Numbered from the stretch's first letter, positions 1-13,539 are shown. The stretch: DNA of 64,000 nt from Ascidia mentula (GCA_947561715.1 OX387200.1:560501-624500), one strand, 5' to 3'. The notes: generated by a model from the sequence alone, not told the origin. Numbers and translations are program-made.

Positions 1-867
1 AGTATGTTAGGTTTTCCACTACATTGCAAGGGCGGTTTTAATTAGTGTGTAAATAAATATGCGAGATACGGAAGTCAATTGTTCCACTTTCCCGAATCTG
101 GTAAAGTTGGTGACTCATTGGTAACGTTTTTAAAGTCTTAATTCACACCTGACTGAAACATTTTCTGGGTTTCAGGACAAAGTGTTTTTATTACATGTAT
201 CATTGCTCAAGTCGTTCATCAGGCGACCTTGCAACGACCTTGTAATTACCAAGCTGAATTATAAATCCTGTTTTTCCCATGTAAACGGTTAAATGCTAGC
301 TCATGTGCCAGCGTATACCTGTGTTGCAGTTGGTCATTCTAGTCTACTACTATCGCTTGACAAGTGCACGGTTTGCATGCCTCGGTCCACCGCAAGAACC
401 GGGGTAGGGCATTCTATTCTATACTCTATTGGTTGCTACTTAAACTGTTGATGTAAAAAGGATGGAAGTTAACATTGCATGCCTTATGTCTTCACATTGC
501 CACTTGGTAAGAATAATAATTGGAAGATTGATTATTTCGAAACCAAAACAAAGGAGATGCCAAATTCTATCCCCAAGGCTCATGCCCTGCAACGTCGGCC
601 GCAATAGGTAGCGTTTAGTTTCAGATGGGAACTCTGGCAATCTAACTTGTGTTGTCCCAAACGATCGCGAACTTTTATCGTATAAGCGCAAACTAGTGAA
701 CACATGTTTGTGTTGGTTGAACTATGCAGTAAATAAAATCACTGCAAATTTCAAACTGAACTGCTGCGATACCAGGGGAACCTCGACCCAGAATGTCGAT
801 AAAAGTGTTGCGCATCCTGCACCTAAATTACAACAGTGAACCTGTAGAGAGTGTCGTTGTTCGTTTC
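1..867. other. Left flank of the tandem array, no gene seen
   Basis: No open frame here has the length, splice signals or family motifs of a gene. The array begins near 868, where a GA-rich stretch and the sequence that recurs at about 5740, 10413 and 15090 first appear. The DNA before that has no counterpart elsewhere in the window. Confidence 0.5.
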
Positions 868-1895
868 GTACCCGACTTGTCTGCGTGAGAGAGAGAAAAA
901 AGAGAAAAAAGCAAATCGTACCCGACTTGTCTAGGTAAGTTTTCTTTTTTTTCAAGGCCCAAAACCGCACAATAATCTCCACCCCAAGATTTATATAACA
1001 TTGATATCATAAGTTAAAGTCCTCGTATATCCTTGTAGAAGGCTTGGTGCAAGTTATGCAGAACACTGGTTTTGGAAAACCAACTGTGTATTTCATAATC
1101 ACTGTGTCTGTTGATTTTGTGAGCAAACTAATGTAATTTTTTTAATATAGTGCTCTGTAAAAACAAGTAAACCCGAGGTTGTCATTCAAATGTTGGTCAT
1201 TTCTTCTGCGAAACTATTTCGATCCACCTAGGGGAAAGGATTACATGAAAAATAACTTTCAGAAAAAATCAAGTTCCATTTCCAGCATTTGAATGCAAGT
1301 TTGAAAGTCGACGATGACGCGTGTGGTTAAAAATTGACAGCATGCTGATGAAATAACTGTATTTATAAAGTCAGTCAAGTAGTTGCGCTTCGGTGTCGCA
1401 ACGATCCTGAACAAATGGTTCCTCTTTTTACATAAAGGTAAACTGACACGCGGCGTCGCACTCATTGTTATAGTGGGAAAGGAAAACATACAGGTAAGGT
1501 TATGAGATTTTAAAGATCGTAAAAAGGACGATGTATTTCACACCCAGTTTGGTGAGCGTTTGTATGACGAGTAGGGTTGTGCCGTTATGCGCTTTTGATA
1601 CTATTACTCCTGATGGTCGTCGGTGGGTTTTTGACATTATTAGGAGCAATTAGCAAACGATATAACGGTAGATGACAGTTTACTTTTCAAAATATTCTGA
1701 TAAGTTTAGTAACAGATATGTCATAAGTCCCAAGTCGTCGGTTTCATTTGTTACGTTTTTGTTGGTGCTTGCAAAGGACAGGGACGAAGGTTTGGGTTAT
1801 AATGTTCGTGCTTGCAAACACAAAAGACACTTATTAAACCCCCCTTTTGTCCAGCAGTTAAAAAACAAAGGACACTATTTTCCCTGACGGAAAAT

Positions 1896-3884
1896 ATGCC
1901 ACAAGAAAATAACGCTGATGGTGTTTCGGTCGGTCAAGCTTTACTTTACACATTGGTAAGTTCGTTACCGCGTGATAATCACGATTAGTTTGTGCGAACA
2001 TCCTCAATGCTCGCAATGTAACTAGGCTTGTTTTTGACTAAAACCAAAAGTTTCAAGACAGAGAATAGTCAGTATGGTGCATTTAGTCCAGTGATTTTAA
2101 ATTTGCTTTAGCTGGATATTTTCAATTGAACTCATTATATTTTCGTCATTATCCACAAACAATGGAAACAACGCAGAGGTAACAACGATAAATCTAACAG
2201 ATTGGATTGTGACTAGGGGTCGGTTCACGGTAGCATTATTTACGCAATTGTGTCAATGGACTAGAAACTGCATACACAAGAATTCCGATTGTTGTATGCA
2301 AATATCGCTCACATGGCAACAAACCACACATAGCGCAGACTTTCTCCCAACTGAAATTGTGATCGTTTTATTTCAGGGTATCCTCCTGTTGGGGGTTTTC
2401 TTCCTTGTGGCGAAACAAAGGGCAACAGAAGGTGAGTTATAATTAAAGTTGTGTGACCCAAAACTCATTTATAATTGTGTTAACCTACCTTACATTTTGT
2501 GCGTATACAACACACAGCTATTAGGAAGTCTTGCGATGTTAGCATAAATTTCACACATAATTGTCACCTCAACTTGTTTTCTTTCATTTAAATAACAATT
2601 TTCAACGTTTCATTGTTTACTATTCTTGCCTTCACGGAACCAACACCCATGCAAGTAAAACTGACCTTTGTTGTCAACTTATCTCAAAGCACATCCGTAA
2701 ACTTTACTTTGTATTTTTGCTTTGTTTAATTCGTCTTATTCTACTTTATCAAAAGTTCTTTTTGAATATTGGAAATCATTTATTTGAAGTAAAGAGAAAA
2801 CCATCATGTACGTGTAACTGTTTATACTGCCAGACAAATATATTCCCAAAACTACTGTGGTTGAGGAGTCAAAAACCCACAATAAAGAGGAATTGGAACG
2901 ATTCGAAACATTGATCGACGAGGTCGGCTCACCGGATGTTCGGAGCAAACTTTCTACAATTGCCGAAAACTTGGGGGATGGTCATCAGGTGATGGCCGCG
3001 CTCTACGACTACGCAAAAATGTCCGCTATGTACCACGGCAGGTTGGTTAAAATAAATATATGCGTTTGTTGCTCTTGTGTCAACAAAGAACGAATGATGT
3101 AAAATCTCGGGCTATTACATATAGGGTCAACCATAAAGACTGGAACTTAGATGAATGGACCCAGTACGAACGGCTCAACGAAATGATGGCCAACGCACCA
3201 GCTTTACACAAACTGGATTTGGACGGGGTTTTTGATCACGCAGTGAAATTGCTCGAAGAAAACAAAACAATCGAATCCTTCTTCTTCACGAGGATCTGTT
3301 CCCACTTTTACAAGAACAAGGGACAGAACAAAATAGCGGTAGCGGGTTTGGAGCTTTGCGCAAAAATTGACCACCTTCTTGTTGAGAGAATGATGAAAAT
3401 TGATCCGACCCGTTTTAAACCGATCATTCAACACGTGGTGATTCCCCTAATGCGTTCCCAGCTTGCCGTCTTGCAGAACATAAAGATCGTGGACTACGAG
3501 TACAGGTTCGAGGCTGATATCACGTGTATGCATTACATTGGCCTGTGTCAGTCCGAAATAGACCAAATGTGGACTCAATCAAAGACCCTCGAGGCAGCCA
3601 TCAAATACTTTGAGGGAAAATTGGGAAAATCTGCCTTCAAATATCAAATTCACGCAATCAACCTCTTCAATTACGGTCTGCGATTAAAAGGTAGGGGAGA
3701 ATACCGCGAAGCACTTCCCATATTCGAGAAGGCGTTGAGCGTTTACGAGAACGCCGGGGACTTCAGTGATGAAAAGGATCGAAGAAATCACATCGCGGCG
3801 ACTGAGAAAAAGTTGAAAGAAGTTCGAGAAGTGGTTCGACTTCTGAATGAACAAGAAATAAAAAAGAAGAAGTCTGATCTGTGA
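1896..3884 (+). CDS. Membrane-anchored TPR-like protein, array copy 1
   Basis: Four coding exons: 1896-1955, 2377-2431, 2834-3041 and 3125-3884, all with GT-AG introns, giving 360 aa. The start is the ATG of MPQENNADG; the frame stays open across every junction. Residues about 14-33 (LLYTL joined to GILLLGVFFLV) form one hydrophobic segment followed by KQR, so an N-terminal membrane anchor with the body in the cytosol is likely. The rest is helical; a TPR-like helix pair lies near the C-terminus (YGLRLKGRGEYREALPIFEKAL) and the protein ends in a basic tail, KKKKSDL. A 5' non-coding exon ending at 1493 (CAG/GTAAGG) and joining at 1855 is plausible and conserved in the other copies. I do not recognise the family; protein binding through the helical repeats is only an inference. 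Confidence 0.82.
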
Positions 3885-4051
3885 GCGCTGTGGGATGGAA
3901 TACATTTTATGTTAATTATGTTTTTAAATTGTTTTCGAAGCTCCTTCATTTACATCACGAGGTTTCCAACCGTGGTGCTGTTTGAAACCTTCATATATGC
4001 CACGAGCTTTCCTTGATACTCACTCTGGTAATCTATCCAATTATCGTTCAC

Positions 4052-4190
4052 CAGTGGTATAATGCCATATCGAGAGCATAACTTATTAATAATATTAGAT
4101 CCCCATTAAGAGTCAGACAGAATGTTTGTTTGCAGCATTCGTGGCGGACGTTCATTGGTTTGCAGCCACTGGGTGCTGCTATACCTTTAT
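4052..4190 (+). mobile_element. hAT-like MITE remnant, unit 1
   Basis: The stretch starts with CAGTGGT, the typical outer bases of hAT-type inverted repeats. It carries the same inner sequence (a GGCGGACG block, then a CACTGGGTGCTGCTATACC block) as the complete element at 18099-18211. Its far end is missing and the LINE fragment follows directly. Equivalent remnants lie at about 8725-8863 and 13398-13540. Confidence 0.4.
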
Positions 4191-4257
4191 TCATTCCGCT
4201 GGGGCTTGCAATTGCAAAATATTCTACCCATAGCACGCGTAGTGTGGGGACGTGCCA

Positions 4258-4302
4258 GAAATGGCGGACGAGCCAAAAGTTACGCGCAAGTAGCATATAA
4301 AA
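4258..4302 (+). promoter_or_regulatory. LINE promoter-like head: YY1-like site and TATA box
   Basis: GAAATGGCGGAC at 4258-4269 matches the YY1 core (AAnATGGCGnC), a site known at the 5' end of L1-type elements. TATAAAA follows at 4296-4302, 11 bp before the ATG at 4313. The same block recurs in units 2 (offset 4673) and 3 (about 13594-13640). Activity is not shown by the sequence. Confidence 0.4.
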
Positions 4303-4312
4303 AGTCGGCCGA

Positions 4313-5600
4313 ATGGAGAATGCCAAACTGTCTAAGTTTCAAGGCGGAAGGCATTTTGAAAAGAGAAAATGCGTAAGAAACTCTTTATAATCTAAAGTAC
4401 TTAGTCAAAAAGCTTACTGGAATTGCTGAAATGAGGGGAAACTCTTTTGACATCACCTGTACATCCAGAGAACATGTGCTCGACCTATATGCAAAGCTTA
4501 GTACCCTTGAAGGGATAAAACACCTACGACTTTACGAAAGCGACAAAGTTAATGTCGCTGTAGGATGGGTTTTAGTGCCTTTCCAAACCAGGCAATAGCA
4601 GAAGAGTTGACAAAAAACATGGAAATGTCTCCAAGATGATACATCGTAAAGGAAGAGAAGGTTTGCTTTCAGGCATGCGTATCGCCACAATGAACGTATC
4701 CGACCTAGAAGATAACCCAATCCCAAGCTACATCAGAATAATGGACTGCGAATTTTATGTTACATACCATGGTCAGGTAGCAACCTGTAAATACTGCGGG
4801 GAAAACGGTAACAAACAATTCGTTTGCCCAAAACGTAAATTGGATTTCCCAGAGCTTGCAAACATTCAGTCACCAAAACGTTCAAACACAGAACTAAATC
4901 AAAAGCATGGTAACAAAAACCCTAGAGCGTCAGGTGAAACTTCGGAGCAACCTCTTAGGAAAAGGTGCGACTACAACTGATAAGAGTCCAAAGGGCGATG
5001 GTGCCAAAGTGCCAGACACAATTGCTGATCATAACTTAACCGATGAGTTCCAAGCCACGGAATCACCTCACGCAGTCACGCCCATTGATAACCACCAGAA
5101 AACGACCAACAAAAAACCCTGAAGACCTGCCTAAAAGTTAATTAGTCACTGCGAAAGTGATTTCTTTGAACTGTCCAGAATGTGAGGAGGAAATCTTGGT
5201 TTCCTCCAAATCTAAATCAACACGCTGCTGGGGATGCTCGAAAGAATGGACTGCAGCGGTACAATGTTGCAGAGATGAACTGTTCCTTGTGGAAGTGGGG
5301 AGTAAAGTCTGCAAATATCCGACATGTGGAAGCACAATGCGGCTTATGCCATGTTGCCAGGACTTCCAACCGGAATTCCGAAAGGAGGACGGCACCTTCG
5401 AATGTATCCAATGCGAAAGGTACTCTACCATATGTGTCTGTAACTCGATGAATCGCGTTCCTAAGTCAACGATGAGCATTGAGTGTTGTAATGCTGTGTG
5501 TAAACATAAAATAATTAACTGTGACTGTGGCAAAGTATTTGCGCAGCTTATAAACCCTGGCGAACGCTTTCGTTGTCCGTGCGGCATTGAATTTGAGTAG
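4313..5600 (+). pseudogene. LINE ORF1 remnant: zinc knuckle plus cysteine-rich end, unit 1
   Basis: The product resembles ORF1 proteins of the zinc-knuckle kind. An RRM-like front part is followed by the signature GLLSGMRI...IPSYIRI...YVTYHGQVATCKYCGENGN...C. The knuckle histidine seen in unit 3 (CKYCGEKGHEQLVC) is replaced by asparagine here, so zinc binding is probably lost. After a polar linker comes a separate region (about 5157-5600) with many paired cysteines (CPEC, CWGC, CKHK, CDCGK, FRCPCG). The reading frame is interrupted several times, so no full ORF1 is made. The cysteine-rich region alone is open for 147 codons. Confidence 0.65.
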
Positions 5601-6634
5601 GACATCGATATTGGACTGAAAAAATATTAAATAATGTTATAATTACGTCCCATATTGTTTCCTTTATTGTCAGGGGGCTAAACAAGACTATTAAACGAAA
5701 ATCTGTGTTTAACTTTCGCAATCCAGCTTGTGTAGCAAGAGAAAAAAGCAAATCGTCCCCCACCTGTCTATGTAAATTTTCTTTTTTTTTCAAGACCCAA
5801 AACCGCACAATAATTTCCACCCCAATATTTATATAACATTGATATCATAAGTTAAAGTACCCGTATAACCTTGTAGAAGGCTTGGTGCAAGTTATACAGA
5901 GCACTGGTTGTGGAAAACCAGCTGTGCATTTCATAATCACTGTGTCTGTTGATTTTGAGATCAAACTAATGTGATTCTTTTAATATAGTGCTCTGCAAAA
6001 ACAAGTAAACCCGAGGTTGTCATTCAAATGTTGGTTATTTGTTCTGCGAAACTATTTCGATCCACCCGGGCAGAAAGGATTACATAAACAATAACTTTCA
6101 GAAAAAATCAAGTTCCATCTCCAGCATTTGAATGCAAGTTTGAAAGTCGACGATGACGCATGTGGTTAAAAATTTACAGCATGCTGATGAAATAACTGTA
6201 TTTATAAAGTCAGTCAAGTAGTTTCGCTTCTCTGTCGCAACGATCCTGAACAAATGGTTCCTTTTTTACACACGGCGTCACACTCATTGTTATAGTGGGA
6301 AAGGAAAACATACGGGTAAGGTTATGAGATTTTAAAGATCGTTAAAAGGACGATGTGCCCCACATCCAGTTTGGTGAGGGTTTGTAATTAGGAAACAGTG
6401 TAACGGGAGATGACAGTTTACTTGTTCAAAATATTCTGTTAAGTTTAGTAGCAGATATATAATAAACACCAAGTCGTTGGTTTCATTTGTTACGTGGTTG
6501 TTGGTGCTTGTAAAGGACAGGGACGAAGGTTTGGGATATAACGTTCGTGCTCACAAACACAAAAGACACTTATTAAACCTCTGTTTTGTGCAGCAGTTAA
6601 AAAACAAAGGACACTATTTTCCCTGACGGAAAAT

Positions 6635-8556
6635 ATGCCACAAGAAAATAACGCTGATGGTGTTTCGGTCGGTCAAGCTTTACTTTACACATTGGTAAGT
6701 TCGTTACCGCGTGATAATCACGATTAGTTTGTGCGAACATCTCTAACGCTCGCAATGTAACTAGGCTTGTTTTTGACTGAAACCAAAAGTTTCAAGACAG
6801 AGAATAGTCAGTATGGTGCATTCAGTCCAGTGATTTTAAATTTGCTTTAGCTGGATATTTTCAATTGAACTCATTATATTTTCGTCATTATCCACAAACA
6901 ATGGAAACTTCGCAGAGGTAACAACGATAAATCTAACAGATTGGATAGGGACTAGGGGTCGGTTCACGGTAGCATTACTTACGGAATTGTGTGGCCACAA
7001 ACTGCATACAAAAGCATTCCGATTGTTGTATGCAAATATTGCTTACCTGGCAACAGACCGCACAGAGCGCAAACTTTCCCCTAACTGCAATTTTGTTATC
7101 GTTTTATTTCAGGGTATCCTCCTGTTGGGCGTTTTCTTCCTTGTGGCGAAACAAAGGGCAACAGAAGGTGAGTTATAATTAAAGTTGTGTGACCTAAAGC
7201 TCATTTATAATTGTGTTAACCTACCCTACGTTGTGTACGTATACAACAACACACAGCTATTAGAATTTGTCTCGCAATGTTAGCATAAATTTCACACATA
7301 ATTGTCACCTCAACTTGTTTTCTTTCATTTAAATAACAATTTTCAACGTTTAATTGTTTACTATTCTTGCCTTCACGGAACCAACACCCATGCAAGTAAA
7401 ACTGACCTTTGTTGTCAACTTATCTCAAAGCACATCAGTAAACTTTACTTTATTTTTGCTTTGTTTAATTCGTCTTTTCCTACTTCATCAAAATTTATTT
7501 TCGCCAGACAAATATATTCCCAAAAAAACGTTGGTTGAGAAGCCAAAAACCCACAATGAAGAGGAATTGGAACGATTCGAAACATTGATCGACGAGGTCG
7601 GCTCACCGGATGTTCGGAGCAAACTTTCTACAATTGCCGAAAACTTGGGGGATGGTCATCCGGTGATGGCCGCGCTCTACGACTACGCAAAAATGTCCGC
7701 TATGTATCACGACAGGTTGGTTAAAATAAATACATGCGTATGTTTCCCTTGTGTCAAGAAAGAACGAATGATGTAAAATCCCGGGCTATTATATAGGGTC
7801 AACCATAAAGACTGGAACTTAGATGAATGGACCCAGTACGAACGGCTCAACGCAATGATGGCCAACGCACCAGCTTTACACAAACTGAATTTGGAAGGGG
7901 TTTATGATCACGCAGTGAAATTGCTCGAAGAAAACAAAACAATCGAATCCTTCTTCTTCACAAGGATCTGTTCCCACTTTTACAAGAACAAGGGACAGAA
8001 CAAAATAGCGGTAGCGGGTTTGGAGCTTTGCGCAGAGATTGGCCGCCTTCTTGTTGAGAGAATGATGGAAATTGATCCGACCCGTTTTAAACCGATCATT
8101 CAACACGTGATGATTCCCCTAATGCGTTCCCAGCTTGCCGTCTTGCAGAACATAAAGATCGTAGACTACGAGTACAGGTTCGAGGCTGATGTCACGTGTA
8201 TGCATTACATTGGCCTGTGTCAGTCCGAAATACACCAAATGTGGACTCAATCAAAGACCCTCGAGGCAGCCATAAAATACTTTGAGGAAAAATTGGGAAA
8301 ATCTGCCTTCAAATATCAAATCCACGCAATTAATCTCTCCAATTACGGTCTGCGAGTAAAAGATAGGGGGGAATACCGCGAAGCACTTCCGATATTCGAG
8401 AAGGCGTTGAGCGTTTACGAGAACGCCGGAGACTACATTGATGAAAAGGATCGAAGAAATCACATCGCGACGACTGAGAAAAAGTTGAAAGAAGTTCGAG
8501 AAGTTGTTCGACTTCTGAATGAACAAGAAATGAAAAAGAAGAAGTCTGATCTGTGA
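6635..8556 (+). CDS. Membrane-anchored TPR-like protein, array copy 2
   Basis: Exons 6635-6694, 7113-7167, 7508-7715 and 7797-8556 encode 360 aa, with the same phases and boundaries as copy 1. The anchor (GILLLGVFFLVAKQR) and the C-terminal TPR-like pair are intact. Exon 4 belongs to the type-B sequence class shared with copy 4 (LNLEGV, FEEKLGK, LSNYGLRVKDRG), not to that of copy 1. The 5' region, exons 1 to 3, introns and the first part of exon 4 are identical to copy 3. No stop or frameshift is seen, so the copy is likely functional unless the array is an assembly product. Confidence 0.82.
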
Positions 8557-8862
8557 GCGCTGTGGGATGGAGATACATTTTGTGTTAATTATGTTTTTAA
8601 ATTGTTTTCGAAGCTCCTTCATTTACATCACGAGGTTTCCAACCGTGGTGCTGTTTGAAACCTTCATATATGCCACGAGCTTTCCTTGATGCTCACTCTG
8701 GTAATCTATCCAATTATCGTTCACCAGTGGTATAATGCCATATCGAGAGCATAACTTATTAATAATATTAGATCCCCATTAAGAGTCAGACAGAATGTTT
8801 GTTTGCAGCATTCGTGGCGGACGTTCATTGGTTTGCAGCCACTGGGTGCTGCTATACCTTTA

Positions 8863-10403
8863 TTCATTCCGCTGGGGCTTGCAATTGCAAAATATTCTAC
8901 CCATAGCACGCGTAGTGTGGGGACGTGCCAGAAATGGCGGACGAGCCAAAAGTTACGCGCAAGTAGCATATAAAAAGTCGGCCGAATGGAGAATGCCAAA
9001 CTGTCTAAGTTTCAAGGCGGAAGGCATTTTGAAAAGAGAAAATGCGTAAGAAACTCTTTATAATCTAAAGTACTTAGTCAAAAAGCTTACTGGAATTGCT
9101 GAAATGAGGGGAAACTCTTTTGACATCACCTGTACATCCAGAGAACATGTGCTCGACCTATATGCAAAGCTTAGTACCCTTGAAGGGATAAAACACCTAC
9201 GACTTTACGAAAGCGACAAAGTTAATGTCGCTGTAGGATGGGTTTTAGTGCCTTTCCAAACCAGGCAATAGCAGAAGAGTTGACAAAAAACATGGAAATG
9301 TCTCCAAGATGATACATCGTAAAGGAAGAGAAGGTTTGCTTTCAGGCATGCGTATCGCCACAATGAACGTATCCGACCTAGAAGATAACCCAATCCCAAG
9401 CTACATCAGAATAATGGACTGCGAATTTTATGTTACATACCATGGTCAGGTAGCAACCTGTAAATACTGCGGGGAAAACGGTAACAAACAATTCGTTTGC
9501 CCAAAACGTAAATTGGATTTCCCAGAGCTTGCAAACATTCAGTCACCAAAACGTTCAAACACAGAACTAAATCAAAAGCATGGTAACAAAAACCCTAGAG
9601 CGTCAGGTGAAACTTCGGAGCAACCTCTTAGGAAAAGGTGCGACTACAACTGATAAGAGTCCAAAGGGCGATGGTGCCAAAGTGCCAGACACAATTGCTG
9701 ATCATAACTTAACCGATGAGTTCCAAGCCACGGAATCACCTCACGCAGTCACGCCCATTGATAACCACCAGAAAACGACCAACAAAAAACCCTGAAGACC
9801 TGCCTAAAAGTTAATTAGTCACTGCGAAAGTGATTTCTTTGAACTGTCCAGAATGTGAGGAGGAAATCTTGGTTTCCTCCAAATCTAAATCAACACGCTG
9901 CTGGGGATGCTCGAAAGAATGGACTGCAGCGGTACAATGTTGCAGAGATGAACTGTTCCTTGTGGAAGTGGGGAGTAAAGTCTGCAAATATCCGACATGT
10001 GGAAGCACAATGCGGCTTATGCCATGTTGCCAGGACTTCCAACCGGAATTCCGAAAGGAGGACGGCACCTTCGAATGTATCCAATGCGAAAGGTACTCTA
10101 CCATATGTGTCTGTAACTCGATGAATCGCGTTCCTAAGTCAACGATGAGCATTGAGTGTTGTAATGCTGTGTGTAAACATAAAATAATTAACTGTGACTG
10201 TGGCAAAGTATTTGCGCAGCTTATAAACCCTGGCGAACGCTTTCGTTGTCCGTGCGGCATTGAATTTGAGTAGGACATCGATATTGGACTGAAAAAATAT
10301 TAAATAATGTTATAATTACGTCCCATATTGTTTCCTTTATTGTCAGGGGGCTAAACAAGACTATTAAACGAAAATCTGTGTTTAACTTTCGCAATCCAGC
10401 TTG
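8863..10403 (+). mobile_element. LINE fragment (Tx1/L1-like), unit 2, identical to unit 1
   Basis: By eye this copy matches the unit-1 fragment base for base at an offset of 4673. It has the same promoter-like head, ORF1 decay and ORF2 stub. The match includes every interruption, so both copies derive from an already broken element amplified with the array, not from two insertions. Confidence 0.75.
8986..10273 (+). pseudogene. LINE ORF1 remnant, unit 2
   Basis: Same content as the unit-1 remnant: RRM-like front, zinc knuckle with its histidine replaced, polar linker and a cysteine-rich end open from 9830 to 10273. The copy is non-coding as a whole because of the shared interruptions. Confidence 0.62.
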
Positions 10404-11307
10404 TGTAGCAAGAGAAAAAAGCAAATCGTCCCCCACCTGTCTATGTAAATTTTCTTTTTTTTTCAAGACCCAAAACCGCACAATAATTTCCACCCCAATA
10501 TTTATATAACATTGATATCATAAGTTAAAGTACCCGTATAACCTTGTAGAAGGCTTGGTGCAAGTTATACAGAGCACTGGTTGTGGAAAACCAGCTGTGC
10601 ATTTCATAATCACTGTGTCTGTTGATTTTGAGATCAAACTAATGTGATTCTTTTAATATAGTGCTCTGCAAAAACAAGTAAACCCGAGGTTGTCATTCAA
10701 ATGTTGGTTATTTGTTCTGCGAAACTATTTCGATCCACCCGGGCAGAAAGGATTACATAAACAATAACTTTCAGAAAAAATCAAGTTCCATCTCCAGCAT
10801 TTGAATGCAAGTTTGAAAGTCGACGATGACGCATGTGGTTAAAAATTTACAGCATGCTGATGAAATAACTGTATTTATAAAGTCAGTCAAGTAGTTTCGC
10901 TTCTCTGTCGCAACGATCCTGAACAAATGGTTCCTTTTTTACACACGGCGTCACACTCATTGTTATAGTGGGAAAGGAAAACATACGGGTAAGGTTATGA
11001 GATTTTAAAGATCGTTAAAAGGACGATGTGCCCCACATCCAGTTTGGTGAGGGTTTGTAATTAGGAAACAGTGTAACGGGAGATGACAGTTTACTTGTTC
11101 AAAATATTCTGTTAAGTTTAGTAGCAGATATATAATAAACACCAAGTCGTTGGTTTCATTTGTTACGTGGTTGTTGGTGCTTGTAAAGGACAGGGACGAA
11201 GGTTTGGGATATAACGTTCGTGCTCACAAACACAAAAGACACTTATTAAACCTCTGTTTTGTGCAGCAGTTAAAAAACAAAGGACACTATTTTCCCTGAC
11301 GGAAAAT

Positions 11308-13226
11308 ATGCCACAAGAAAATAACGCTGATGGTGTTTCGGTCGGTCAAGCTTTACTTTACACATTGGTAAGTTCGTTACCGCGTGATAATCACGATTAG
11401 TTTGTGCGAACATCTCTAACGCTCGCAATGTAACTAGGCTTGTTTTTGACTGAAACCAAAAGTTTCAAGACAGAGAATAGTCAGTATGGTGCATTCAGTC
11501 CAGTGATTTTAAATTTGCTTTAGCTGGATATTTTCAATTGAACTCATTATATTTTCGTCATTATCCACAAACAATGGAAACTTCGCAGAGGTAACAACGA
11601 TAAATCTAACAGATTGGATAGGGACTAGGGGTCGGTTCACGGTAGCATTACTTACGGAATTGTGTGGCCACAAACTGCATACAAAAGCATTCCGATTGTT
11701 GTATGCAAATATTGCTTACCTGGCAACAGACCGCACAGAGCGCAAACTTTCCCCTAACTGCAATTTTGTTATCGTTTTATTTCAGGGTATCCTCCTGTTG
11801 GGCGTTTTCTTCCTTGTGGCGAAACAAAGGGCAACAGAAGGTGAGTTATAATTAAAGTTGTGTGACCTAAAGCTCATTTATAATTGTGTTAACCTACCCT
11901 ACGTTGTGTACGTATACAACAACACACAGCTATTAGAATTTGTCTCGCAATGTTAGCATAAATTTCACACATAATTGTCACCTCAACTTGTTTTCTTTCA
12001 TTTAAATAACAATTTTCAACGTTTAATTGTTTACTATTCTTGCCTTCACGGAACCAACACCCATGCAAGTAAAACTGACCTTTGTTGTCAACTTATCTCA
12101 AAGCACATCAGTAAACTTTACTTTATTTTTGCTTTGTTTAATTCGTCTTTTCCTACTTCATCAAAATTTATTTTCGCCAGACAAATATATTCCCAAAAAA
12201 ACGTTGGTTGAGAAGCCAAAAACCCACAATGAAGAGGAATTGGAACGATTCGAAACATTGATCGACGAGGTCGGCTCACCGGATGTTCGGAGCAAACTTT
12301 CTACAATTGCCGAAAACTTGGGGGATGGTCATCCGGTGATGGCCGCGCTCTACGACTACGCAAAAATGTCCGCTATGTATCACGACAGGTTGGTTAAAAT
12401 AAATACATGCGTATGTTTCCCTTGTGTCAAGAAAGAACGAATGATGTAAAATCCCGGGCTATTATATAGGGTCAACCATAAAGACTGGAACTTAGATGAA
12501 TGGACCCAGTACGAACGGCTCAACGCAATGATGGCCAACGCACCAGCTTTACACAAACTGGATTTGGACGGGGTTTTTGATCACGCAGTGAAATTGCTCA
12601 AAGAAAACAAAACAATCGAATCCTTCTTCTTCACAAGGATCTGTTCCCACTTTTACAAGAACAAGGGACAGAACAAAATAGCGGTAGCGGGTTTGGAGCT
12701 TTGCGCAAAAATTGACCACCTTCTCGTTGAGAGAATGATGAAAATTGATCCGACCCGTTTTAAACCGATCATTCAACACGTGGCGATTCCCCTAATGCGT
12801 TCCCAGCTTGCCGTCTTGCAGAACATAAAGATCGTAGACTACGAGTACAGGTTCAAGGCTGATATCACGTGTATGCATTACATTGGCCTGTGTCAGTCCG
12901 AAATAGACCAAATGTGGACTCAATCAAAGACCCTCGAGGCAGCCATCAAATACTTTGAGGGAAAATTGGGAAAATCTGCCTTCAAATATCAAATTCACGC
13001 AATCAACCTCTTCAATTACGGTCTGCGATTAAAAGGTAGGGGAGAATACCGCGAAGCACTTCCCATATTCGAGAAGGCGTTGAGCGTTCACAAAAACGCC
13101 GGAGACTACATTGATGAAAAGGATCGAAGAAAAGACATCGCGACGACTGAGAAAAAGTTGGAAGAAGTTCGAGAAGTTGTTCGACTTCTGAATGAACAAG
13201 AAATAAAAGAGAAGTCTGATCTGTGA
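11308..13226 (+). CDS. Membrane-anchored TPR-like protein, array copy 3
   Basis: Exons 11308-11367, 11786-11840, 12181-12388 and 12470-13226 encode 359 aa, one residue shorter than the others because of a codon deletion in the basic tail (IKEKSDL). Exons 1 to 3 are identical to copy 2. After about position 12561 exon 4 switches to the type-A class of copy 1 (LDLDGVFDHAV, KIDHLLVERMMK, FEGKLGK, LFNYGLRLKGRG). Near the end it again has copy-2-like residues (GDYIDEKDRR). The gene is therefore a mosaic of two sequence classes. The frame is open throughout. Confidence 0.82.
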
Positions 13227-13539
13227 GCGCTGTGGGATGGAGATACATTTTGTGTTAATTATGTTTTTAAATTGTTTTCGAAGCTCCTTCATTGACAACA
13301 CGAGGTTTCCAACCGTGGTGCTGTTTGAAACCTTCATATATGCCACGAGCTTTCCTTGATGCTCACTCTGGTAATGTTTCCAATTATCGTTCACCAGTGG
13401 TGTAATTCCATATCGAGAGCATAACTTTTTAATGGTATTTAACCCCCATTAAAAATCAGACTGAGAGGCAGCATTTGTGGCGGACGCTCATTGGTTTGTC
13501 GCCACTGGGTGCTGCTATACCTTTATTCATTCCGCTGGG

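Larger units (their letters stand above)
4190..5730 (+). mobile_element. LINE fragment (Tx1/L1-like), unit 1, 3'-truncated
   Basis: The order is a promoter-like head (4258-4302), decayed ORF1 (4313-5600), then the first codons of ORF2. The ORF2 start is recognised from the apurinic-endonuclease N-terminus SFIVRGLNKTIKRKS, the usual opening of Tx1/L1-type ORF2 proteins. Sequence ends after about 25 ORF2 codons, so nearly all of the endonuclease and the reverse transcriptase are absent. There is no poly(A) tail or target duplication at the right edge; the array unit resumes near 5731. LINE copies usually lose the 5' end, so a copy keeping its 5' end and losing its 3' part suggests a later deletion or breakage. 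The same fragment sits in units 2 and 3. Confidence 0.75.
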
